From assembly GCA_937926205.1 (NCBI GenBank), contig CALEYL010000050.1, positions 1 through 64,000 on the forward strand: a DNA stretch of 64,000 nt, written 5' to 3'. The DNA comes from an uncultured Saprospiraceae bacterium. Lineage in GTDB: Bacteria; Bacteroidota; Bacteroidia; Chitinophagales; Saprospiraceae. The notes below the pieces were generated by a model that saw nothing but the letters and a program-made list of their open reading frames with translations, did no database searches and had not been told where the DNA came from. A program made the translations under genes and the position numbers. Below are positions 41,601 to 47,869 of this stretch, in pieces (the first letter of the stretch is position 1; each line of letters starts with the position of its first letter).

Positions 41601-42164
41601 TCTTATTCGAAGCGCTTTGTTGTAGTAGTCAATAGCTTTGTCAAATTCTTTTAGGTCATCAAATATTCCACCAAGATTAAAATAAGAAGAGGCTACATCA
41701 TGATGTTCGGCACCAAGCTCTTTTAATCGCATCTCAAGAGCTTTTGAGTGATATTCAAGTGCTATATCAAATTTACGTTGGGCCTTGATCGTATTTCCTA
41801 GATTATTTAAGGATTGGGCAATACTTTGATGTGATCCCCCGAGAGCTTCCTCTTTAACTTTTATAGATTTTTGGTAAATGACTATAGCTGTATCTAACTT
41901 GTTCTGGTTTTGAAAGCTTAGCGCAATACTGTGAAGCACATTTCCATATTCTATGTTCTTTTCTCCAAGAGTATTCAAATATATTTGCTTTGATGAGTCA
42001 AGTTTCTCTCTGGCAGCTTCATACTTTTTTTCATCAATCAAGGTTTTACCTTCTTCGAATAATTTTTTTGCATATGATGAATCTGCAATTACATTTTGTG
42101 CTAAGCCCAACTTTCCGATAGTTAGGAAAATTAAAGATCCCAAAACAACAATCTTGTAATTCAT
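38694..42164 (-). CDS. Exported TPR-CHAT protein (caspase-like protease family)
   Basis: A 1156-residue protein with a signal peptide (MNYKIVVLGSLIFLTIGKLGLAQ). Residues about 40-600 hold a dozen or more tetratricopeptide repeats of the kinesin-light-chain type with a ~42-residue period (AxxYNNLGxxYxxxxxYxxAIxxYxKALxI). After a helical bridge, the C-terminal ~330 residues form a CHAT domain: catalytic His1011 in HLATHGRA and Cys1058 in LSACETGIG, plus GEGIISLARAFAYAGAKSMVTSLWSV and a closing HPFYWAAFVPVG. CHAT domains are caspase-like cysteine proteases. Here the domain is predicted periplasmic or surface-exposed. The 5' part (about 40100-42164) is markedly AT-rich and the 3' part (38694-39960) is not. 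The adjacent sigma and membrane TPR genes converge on it. Confidence 0.9.
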   Translation of the reverse strand: MNYKIVVLGSLIFLTIGKLGLAQNVIADSSYAKKLFEEGKTLIDEKKYEAAREKLDSSKQIYLNTLGEKNIEYGNVLHSIALSFQNQNKLDTAIVIYQKSIKVKEEALGGSHQSIAQSLNNLGNTIKAQRKFDIALEYHSKALEMRLKELGAEHHDVASSYFNLGGIFDDLKEFDKAIDYYNKALRIREAKLGYFNAETAWVYYNMGITYDKMSRFDEAIEAYLKSIEIRSKINPPIHIDLANSYNNLAISYYNNNEFYKSIDYNKKTLFIRTELFGNENLDVAWSYNNLGNSYRRVSEYKEAISCHKQAIAIRSKLTNPYHSSVGVSFINLGNIYASLDNYTSAIECYAIAKDCFIKSFGETHNYIPILYYNIGTLYRQDAKYSKSIEYLNKALSLYINTEGEKSLQVADTYNSIGTSLLANNENEKAVEYIIKCNNLYKELNNSKPSNLRSYYNNMAVYYALIKNYSKSLEFQDSSLQVDVSIYGEDHFNTVDNYKNKGSIYEKLHDYTSALYFYQKELKIKQKHLEEKENRIAESYLNIARIYKLMQEYHISDSFYIRALNSYQYFDKKFQNKVSNGLINTLYSRASMLESWFINFNQIEKLRLSNEILDTVIHAWKLNFNDYSGDDAFVYLQEVVSKLHEIITTKNNFFLLQHTKEKKFQEELFGLSEYPKSLILRTAINQASALHFAEIPPDLLKEEQTIRLDLTYREKQRQNKLNNSISETDTAVLRISSIIFDLRQDYEALKQRLETDYPDYYRLKYDLSTVSLSYVQDSMLQDNQVMLEYFVGDSSLFLFLIRQDTFIVESIACDSLENWIEQFRQGLYGYHSLKEKPDALFEQTLLQYLNYAPKLYEVLIKPVEQWLPQNGKVILVPDGPLGYIPFDALITGPPADPLNFQTYPYLLNKYQFSYTYSATLLREMRDKKHRKSPAADFVAYAPFYDGNSTLLADMFSYDELMRKDLTPLPFSGREVAAASKLMKGQIVSGPKATKARFIQDAGNYRILHLATHGRADNRVGDYAFLVFSEIKDSIDNELLYVKDLYNISLNADLVVLSACETGIGKLQRGEGIISLARAFAYAGAKSMVTSLWSVNDASTSNLMRYFYRDLRKGHGKDEALRNARIDYLKREKTSERCHPFYWAAFVPVGDMRPVMQK

Positions 42165-42230
42165 GATCGATTATTTTTATTAACGAAAGCTAAAATAATC
42201 ATAACTTTCTTTTTTCGAAACTGAAATAAA

Positions 42231-42267
42231 GTAAAATGGCACTCGCCGACTTTGAACGAGCGCCATT
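42231..42267 (-). terminator. Terminator of the C1 peptidase gene
   Basis: AATGGC-CTCG pairs with CGAG-GCCATT around an 11-base loop, with GCCATTTTACTTT on the minus-strand exit. It separates the C1 peptidase from the TPR-CHAT gene. Confidence 0.65.
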
Positions 42268-42361
42268 CAATGGATACAAATATTCTTATGATCCAGCAAG
42301 CTGGCTGCCTTTGTAGAACTTGACTAACACAGCAGCTACCATAATAACGTTAGGAATACCT

Positions 42362-43996
42362 CTAATTCCCCGCCACATCCGCTGCCTGTGTCCCATTCCC
42401 TCTGGCGTGGAACCGGCCGGCCTTGTATTCCTGCAAAAGATAGCCTCTGATCTCATCCGGCCGGTAGGCATTCAGGTTATTCGGATTCACCGCTGTGTGC
42501 GGGTTGTTTGATGCACGGTTTTCAATACTCTCTTCATCTGAATTGAATCCCTGGCCCACACCGCCTGAAAATCGGATGGGACCGCCATCACTACCATAAA
42601 TGAAATAAATATTGTCGTTCATGTTCTCGTCATCCAGGTCTTCAAATGCATCAGCTATCATGACCAGATAATAAGATCCGCTGATAGATGGCATGGTAAA
42701 ATTGGCGTTAAGGTTGCTGGTAGCACTTCCGAAAAAAGCCTGTCCTAAAGTTTCGCCAGGTTCGATGTTGACATGAAGCCAGCGATTAGAAGAAATGCCG
42801 ATGCCATCGTCGTAAGGCCCCTGATCGCCTTCCCAGCCTTCGTCATTGCTGATGTAACGGTGCAAAATTACCCCCAGGTCTTCTATGTCATAAGCATTGA
42901 CATAGAGGTAGAGTATGCTCCAGTCTTTGGAGGCGCGAACAGTTTTATTGCCCGTATTTTTTACATTGTAAGTCAGGCGGCGCTGGCGTGGATTGCTCTC
43001 ATCCGGATTGTCATTGTCGGCCAGTCGGTTAACGGCAATATTCATACCATTTGTTGTTGGCGGATTCACCGGGTTTTCAGAAGGCTTATCGTAGGCCACA
43101 AAAACGTATTTGGTGAATTGTGGATTGGTCATCAGGTTGTAATCTATCCAAGCAAAGCCATTGTCGCCCCAATTCGTTCCCCAGGAATTGGCGATCCGGA
43201 AAGCGCCTTTTGCGTCGTCGTAACCGACGATACTCATCGCATGGCCACCTCCTTGCTGTCCATTCAAAACATCTGCGGCACGCATGACGCCACTGCCGCG
43301 CCAACTGTAAAAACCATTCCGCATCATGGCGCCGAATGTGAGAGGCCGTTTTTCTGCCAGTTTGGATTTGATGGCTTCAACGGTCAGGGGTAATTCGCGG
43401 TAAGACTCGATTTTGTACTGCCCGGCCTCACTTGTCCAGGAGGACATGGGGTTGCTGCTGCAATCACCCAGGTTTTGAAAAGGAACGGTTTGCATGGTAG
43501 CGACGCCGCGCTGGAGCAGTTTATCGTAGGCATTTTCAAAGCGTGTGCCGTTGCAGTCATCATTTTTTTTGCCGATAGGGATGGACCAGAACAGGTCTTT
43601 CGGGCTGAACTGCCGGCTGCTGTTGTTTAGCTGGCTGCCAGTGTAATTGTTGCGAATGGCTTGCAGGGCGCTACGCTGATAATAGCCGCAGGCCCACGCG
43701 ACGCAAGTACCGGTTTGCCCCTGGTTACCTACAGGAGGCAGGTAGGGAGTAAGGTCTACGCGTGATGGCAGGCTTCCGTTGCCAAACAGCATAGGGTCGT
43801 TGGGAATGGTGGATGCGTTTTCGGTTCCAATCCAGCCTGTTCCTCTTTCATTGGTTTGTTGCGGGTCTGGCGCAGGTTCTTCCAATGCTGGTTTTTCACA
43901 AGCGATGAGAATTAAAGCCAGGATTCCCGGCAGGATCATTGATCTTAAGAGTACATTTTTTTTTGTCCGAATGACAGATTGTGATGGCTTTTTCAT
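42362..43996 (-). CDS. C1-family (papain-like) cysteine peptidase lipoprotein
   Basis: A 544-residue lipoprotein from the ATG at 43996 (signal with lipobox LILIAC, Cys33), a TTG two codons upstream being unnecessary. The papain triad is complete: GQTGTCVAWA with Cys98, GGHAMSIVGYDD with His252 and NSWGTNWGDNGFAWI with Asn270; the oxyanion Gln is in GNQGQTG. Residues from about 310 on form a CARDB-like beta domain (RLTYNVKNTGNKTVRASKDWSILYLYV...SISGSYYLVMIADAFEDLDDENMNDN), and the C terminus is polar and low-complexity (GVGQGFNSDEESIENRASNNPHTAVNPNNLNAY). It lies upstream of the TPR-CHAT gene on the same strand. No T9SS sorting domain is seen. Confidence 0.9.
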   Translation of the reverse strand: MKKPSQSVIRTKKNVLLRSMILPGILALILIACEKPALEEPAPDPQQTNERGTGWIGTENASTIPNDPMLFGNGSLPSRVDLTPYLPPVGNQGQTGTCVAWACGYYQRSALQAIRNNYTGSQLNNSSRQFSPKDLFWSIPIGKKNDDCNGTRFENAYDKLLQRGVATMQTVPFQNLGDCSSNPMSSWTSEAGQYKIESYRELPLTVEAIKSKLAEKRPLTFGAMMRNGFYSWRGSGVMRAADVLNGQQGGGHAMSIVGYDDAKGAFRIANSWGTNWGDNGFAWIDYNLMTNPQFTKYVFVAYDKPSENPVNPPTTNGMNIAVNRLADNDNPDESNPRQRRLTYNVKNTGNKTVRASKDWSILYLYVNAYDIEDLGVILHRYISNDEGWEGDQGPYDDGIGISSNRWLHVNIEPGETLGQAFFGSATSNLNANFTMPSISGSYYLVMIADAFEDLDDENMNDNIYFIYGSDGGPIRFSGGVGQGFNSDEESIENRASNNPHTAVNPNNLNAYRPDEIRGYLLQEYKAGRFHARGNGTQAADVAGN

Positions 43997-44184
43997 GATC
44001 AAAAATTTTTATGGTAAATTGTGATGTTGTAATGCCCCTTATTGCCATCACTTGATCAGAAGTAAGGTCAAACGGTCTCTTTTTTTATTTTTTTCAAAAA
44101 AAATATTTGATCACATCCGCTGCATGAATTGTGAATGGCGTCAAATATCTCACAGGTAACCTTCTCATATTGAATAATCCACCG

Positions 44185-44192
44185 TAGTTTTG
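44185..44192 (+). promoter_or_regulatory. -7 promoter element for maeB
   Basis: TAGTTTTG matches TAnnTTTG, 30 bases before the start codon. Confidence 0.5.
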
Positions 44193-44222
44193 GCGTCCTG
44201 TTTACTGAAAACAAATCAAATT

Positions 44223-46499
44223 ATGCAGCCTAAGAAGATTCGCAAAGAAGATGCCCTGTACTACCATTCCAAGGGCCGGCCTGGTAAGATCGAGGTCATT
44301 CCAACCAAAGAAACCAACACGCCGCGTGACCTTTCGCTGGCTTATTCGCCCGGTGTAGCCGAGCCTTGCCTTGAGATTGCCGCCAATTGGGAGGATGTTT
44401 ATAAGTACACCGCAAAAGGGAACCTCGTTGCTGTTATCAGCAATGGAACGGCTGTTCTCGGGCTTGGCGATATCGGACCTGAAGCTTCCAAGCCGGTGAT
44501 GGAAGGCAAAGGCATTTTGTTCAAAATATATGCAGACATCGACGTATTCGACATCGAAGTCAATGCAAAAGGGATTGATGAGTTTGTCAATACGGTGAAA
44601 GCCATTTCCCCTACTTTTGGCGGCATCAACCTGGAAGACATTAAAGCGCCTGAGTGCTTTGAAATTGAAAAACGCCTGCGCAAGGAACTCGATATCCCGG
44701 TGATGCACGATGACCAGCACGGTACAGCCATCATCAGTGGCTCGGCGTTGCTGAACGCCCTGGAAATTGTCGGAAAAAAAATTGAAGAGGTTCGCTTTGT
44801 GGTGAGTGGCGCCGGCGCTTCGGCCATTACCTGTGCACAGATGTACTTGTTGCTGGGAGCAAAAGCGGAAAACATGGTAATGTTTGACCGCGAAGGCATC
44901 ATCCACAAAAGCCGTGGAGAAATGGTGGCGACCAAAGCTCAATTTGCAACAGACGCTTTCCCCCCGGAAACGACGATGGGTGAAGCCCTGAAAGGCGCCG
45001 ATGTTTTCCTTGGCCTTTCCAGCGGCAATATCCTGAGCCAGGACATGGTTCGTGGCATGGCGGATAATCCCATCGTTTTTGCAATGGCCAATCCCGATCC
45101 CGAAATCAGCTACGAAAACGCGATTGCCGCCCGTGCAGATGTCATTATGGCCACCGGGCGCTCCGATTATCCCAACCAGGTCAACAACGTGTTGGGTTTT
45201 CCCTACATTTTCAGAGGCGCTTTAGACGTTCGTGCTACCGATATTAATGAAGCCATGAAACGGGCAGCCGTTTATGCCATCGCCGAACTGGCCAAAAAAC
45301 CGGTGCCCGACAGTGTGGCCATGGCATACAGTGAAAATACCATTGCTTTTGGTCCGACGTACATCATTCCAAAACCGATGGATCCCCGCCTGTTGACTAC
45401 TGTCGCACCAGCTGTTGCCCGTGCTGCTATGGAAAGCGGGGTGGCACGGCATCCGATTGAAGACTGGGATGCTTACGAGCATGAACTCGCGCGCCGAAGC
45501 GGAAATGACAACCAACTCACCCGGGTTCTCATCAGTAAAGCCAAACGCCATCCCAGCCGGGTCGTATTTGCCGATGCAGAAGATCCACGCGTATTGAAAG
45601 CCGCCCAGCAAGTGCGCGACGAGCGCATTGCCGAACCGATTTTGCTGGGTAGTGAAATGGTCATCCGGCAATTGATGGAAGCTTACCAGATTGATTTGCA
45701 GGATGTACCCATTTTTGACCCGAAAGCGCCGGAAACAGAAGCATTGCGGAAAGTTTATGCTGAGGACCTGTATAAAAAGCGCCAACGAAAAGGAATGAGT
45801 CATTCAAAGTCGCAAAAGAACATGACCCACCGCAACTATTTTGGCGCCATGATGGTAGAAATGGGCCAGGCCGATGCTGTAATTTCGGGCATTACCCGCA
45901 ATTATCCCGATACCATCCGCCCTGCGCTTCAGATTATTGGCACCAAAGCCGGTGTTAAGAAAGTAGCGGGCATGTACATTATGATGACCAAACAGGGACC
46001 ATTGTTCCTTTCGGATACGACCGTAAATTTCAACCCAACAGTGGAGGAGATTGTCGAAATCACGGAGTTGACGGCGCAGGCGGTTCGCAAATTCAACATC
46101 GAACCCCGCATCGCTTTGGTTAATTATTCCAATTTTGGAAATGCAGCCGGAGAAGATGCGGTGAAAATGAATCGCGCAGTGGCCATCTTACAGGAAAAAT
46201 ACCCGGATATGATCGTCGATGGAGAAATGCAGGCACACCTCGCATTTGATACGGAGTTGCTGAGTAAAAACCATCCGTTCTGCAAACTGGCCGACGGTCC
46301 TGCAAATACCCTGATTTTCCCGAACCTCTCTTCCAGTAATATTGCGTACAATTTGTTGAAAGCAGTAGCAGGCGTTGAAGCGATTGGCCCTGTTTTGCTG
46401 GGCTTGCGCAAACCGGTACACGTATTGCAAATGGGAAGCTCTGAGCGCGAGATCGTGAACATGGTGGCTTATGCTGTTGTGGAGCACGCCGGAGTGTAG
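44223..46499 (+). CDS. maeB: NADP-dependent malic enzyme, MaeB type
   Basis: A 758-residue multidomain enzyme: residues about 1-430 form the malic enzyme (oxidative decarboxylation of malate to pyruvate; motifs SLAYSPGVAEPCLEIA, MHDDQHGTAIISGSALLNAL, GAGASAITCAQMYL, FAMANPDPEI), and residues about 430-758 a phosphotransacetylase-like domain (RVVFADAEDPRVLKAA, GMSHSKSQKNMTHRNYFGAMMVEMG, LVNYSNFGNAAGEDAVKMNRAV), thought to be regulatory in MaeB proteins. The ATG at 44223 (MQPKKIRKEDALYYHSKG) matches family starts; an earlier in-frame start at 44190 lies on the -7 promoter element and is rejected. Provides NADPH and pyruvate. Confidence 0.95.
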   Translation: MQPKKIRKEDALYYHSKGRPGKIEVIPTKETNTPRDLSLAYSPGVAEPCLEIAANWEDVYKYTAKGNLVAVISNGTAVLGLGDIGPEASKPVMEGKGILFKIYADIDVFDIEVNAKGIDEFVNTVKAISPTFGGINLEDIKAPECFEIEKRLRKELDIPVMHDDQHGTAIISGSALLNALEIVGKKIEEVRFVVSGAGASAITCAQMYLLLGAKAENMVMFDREGIIHKSRGEMVATKAQFATDAFPPETTMGEALKGADVFLGLSSGNILSQDMVRGMADNPIVFAMANPDPEISYENAIAARADVIMATGRSDYPNQVNNVLGFPYIFRGALDVRATDINEAMKRAAVYAIAELAKKPVPDSVAMAYSENTIAFGPTYIIPKPMDPRLLTTVAPAVARAAMESGVARHPIEDWDAYEHELARRSGNDNQLTRVLISKAKRHPSRVVFADAEDPRVLKAAQQVRDERIAEPILLGSEMVIRQLMEAYQIDLQDVPIFDPKAPETEALRKVYAEDLYKKRQRKGMSHSKSQKNMTHRNYFGAMMVEMGQADAVISGITRNYPDTIRPALQIIGTKAGVKKVAGMYIMMTKQGPLFLSDTTVNFNPTVEEIVEITELTAQAVRKFNIEPRIALVNYSNFGNAAGEDAVKMNRAVAILQEKYPDMIVDGEMQAHLAFDTELLSKNHPFCKLADGPANTLIFPNLSSSNIAYNLLKAVAGVEAIGPVLLGLRKPVHVLQMGSSEREIVNMVAYAVVEHAGV

Positions 46500-46602
46500 G
46501 GGCGACAGATTGTTGGCGCTCGTTAACCAACCGATGCATCATTTTGTGCATCTTTTGAATGCGTTTGAAATAGCAGCCTCAGGGTTGCTCTGACTATAGA
46601 AG

Positions 46603-46633
46603 GCCGGGCAGCAATGCCCGGCTTTCTGTTTTT
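46603..46633 (+). terminator. Hairpin with T tract between maeB and pnuC
   Basis: GCCGGGCA pairs with TGCCCGGC around GCAA and is followed by TTTCTGTTTTT. It ends only 13 bases before the pnuC start, so it may be the maeB terminator or an attenuator in the pnuC leader. Confidence 0.75.
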
Positions 46634-46646
46634 ATAAACTCGGAAA

Positions 46647-47252
46647 ATGTTTTTAGAAAAAATCCTGGAAGAGGCTGCGGCAATGGGTTGGGTAGACTGG
46701 ACCGTGACCGTAACAGCATTGGTCTATGTGGTGCTGGCAGCTCGCGAAAATCCCTGGTGCTGGTTGTGGGGCATTGTCAGTTGCGGATTGTGGGCTTATG
46801 CGAGCTATGCATTTTACAGCCTTTATCTCGATGCCTTGTTGCAGTTATTCTATGTCGCCATGGGATTTGTTGGCCTTTACCACTGGCGATCGGGTGGTAC
46901 CGGGGGAAAAGAAGCGCCCATACAGCAATGGGCATTTCACCGCCACCTTCCCTGGCTGTTGGCGGGTACCTTACTCTCCTTTGGGTTTGGCTATTTTTTT
47001 GATGCCTACACCACTGCTGCTGCCACTTATTGGGATGCATTTACGACCATTTTTGCCATGCTGGCAACTTTCCTGATGACACGTAAAATCCTTGAAAATT
47101 GGCTTTACTGGATATTCATTGACGCCACGTATATTTTTCTGTATGCTTCGCGCGGCGCCTGGCTTTTTTCAGGTGTCATGGTCATTTATACCGCGATTGC
47201 AATAGCGGCATACTTTAAGTGGCAAAGGAAAGTGAAAACATCTCTGGGTTAA
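46647..47252 (+). CDS. pnuC: Nicotinamide riboside/mononucleotide transporter PnuC
   Basis: A 201-residue inner-membrane protein with about seven hydrophobic segments. PnuC facilitates uptake of nicotinamide riboside for NAD salvage. Family features: W-x-W-G-I-V-S-C-G-L-W in helix 2, YSLYLDALLQLFYVAMGFVGLYHWRSGG (helix 3 and loop) and the C-terminal NWLYWIFIDATYIFLYASRGAWLFSGVMVIY. Substrate could also be another vitamin in related PnuT/PnuX types; the residues that separate them are not certain by eye. No nadR-like kinase gene follows. A strong hairpin precedes the start. Confidence 0.88.
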   Translation: MFLEKILEEAAAMGWVDWTVTVTALVYVVLAARENPWCWLWGIVSCGLWAYASYAFYSLYLDALLQLFYVAMGFVGLYHWRSGGTGGKEAPIQQWAFHRHLPWLLAGTLLSFGFGYFFDAYTTAAATYWDAFTTIFAMLATFLMTRKILENWLYWIFIDATYIFLYASRGAWLFSGVMVIYTAIAIAAYFKWQRKVKTSLG

Positions 47253-47331
47253 ACAGGTTGGCGACCCGCTGACGCACAAGCTGATTACAACCCTGCCCAT
47301 TTTAAAAACGATGTGGCTCGTTGCGACCTTT

Positions 47332-47351
47332 CAGGGTCGCATACGGACTAA
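47332..47351. repeat. Short hairpin TGCGACC/GGTCGCA
   Basis: A perfect 7-bp stem with a 6-base loop inside the noncoding region. Confidence 0.5.
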
Positions 47352-47378
47352 AGTTGCAGGTTCAGCCCACTACTGTCT

Positions 47379-47403
47379 AAAACGCTGTAGAATACAGCGT
47401 TTT
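47379..47403. repeat. Hairpin AAAACGCTGTA/TACAGCGTTTT
   Basis: A perfect 11-bp stem with a GAA loop; A-rich on one side and T-rich on the other, so it could terminate transcripts from either direction, including pnuC. Confidence 0.6.
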
Positions 47404-47426
47404 CTTCCGTGTATTCCGCGTAATTC

Positions 47427-47513
47427 GCGTCATCCCTGACTGCCGTCAGGCAGGCGTGTTCCCAAAAGACATCAATTGGAACACGCCTGCCTGACGGCAG
47501 TCAGGGATGACGC
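47427..47513. repeat. Perfect 36-bp inverted repeat with 15-base loop
   Basis: The left arm (47427-47462) begins GCGTCATCCCTGACTGCCG and is exactly complementary to the right arm (47478-47513). Within each arm lies a smaller palindrome, CTGCCGTCAGGCAG on the left and CTGCCTGACGGCAG on the right. The core CTGACTGCCGT also occurs at about 29882. Confidence 0.9.
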
Positions 47514-47805
47514 TAATGACACTGAATACACACCTCTGCCTGCTGGCGAGGCAGGGATTGCTGAGCTTATTTCCTGTACTATCCTTGCCTTTTCTAAGGT
47601 TGTAGAAAGTAGCAGGTTCAGCCCGCCGTCAACAATCCATGATTTTATTCCCCAAACCCTCCTTTCTTTCTATCTTTCAAGCCTAATAACCGGCAGATAT
47701 CCGCTGCAAAATACTTGACCGGCACGGGTATGTTTTTTGTAGTCGGGCTAGAACCAGAGGTAGTAACGAGCGCACGATTTCGACGGGGAGGGTGGTCGCG
47801 ATTAG

Positions 47806-47847
47806 ATAAAATGACATGGGACACTCCAGATTTTGGAATGTCCCATG
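47806..47847 (-). terminator. Terminator of the first giant T9SS type B protein
   Basis: CATGGGACACTCCA (47815-47828) pairs with TGGAATGTCCCATG (47834-47847) with one mismatch; the minus-strand exit reads TCATTTTATC. The stem base and tail resemble the hairpin at 5182-5224. Confidence 0.7.
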
Positions 47848-47869
47848 CTTGTGATCATTATTTTAAACC

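Larger units (their letters stand above)
47253..47801. other. Noncoding region dense in inverted repeats
   Basis: About 550 bases without a credible gene. It holds three hairpins listed separately plus two short repeats of the phrase GCAGGTTCAGCCC (about 47356 and 47611), and CTGCCTGCTGGCGAGGCAGGGA, another partial palindrome of the CTGCCTG type. It looks like a collection site of REP-type or decayed mobile sequence. Confidence 0.6.

Noticed and set aside
42286..42378. A 30-codon hydrophobic frame (MWRGIRGIPNVIMVAAVLVKFYKG) overlapping the end of the C1 peptidase gene.
   Set aside because: It is short, overlaps the peptidase stop and has no supporting signal; it may be a chance frame, though a small membrane peptide cannot be excluded.
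47476..47718. An 80-codon open frame in the noncoding patch after pnuC.
   Set aside because: It begins inside the right arm of the 36-bp inverted repeat, has no family features and an unusual composition.
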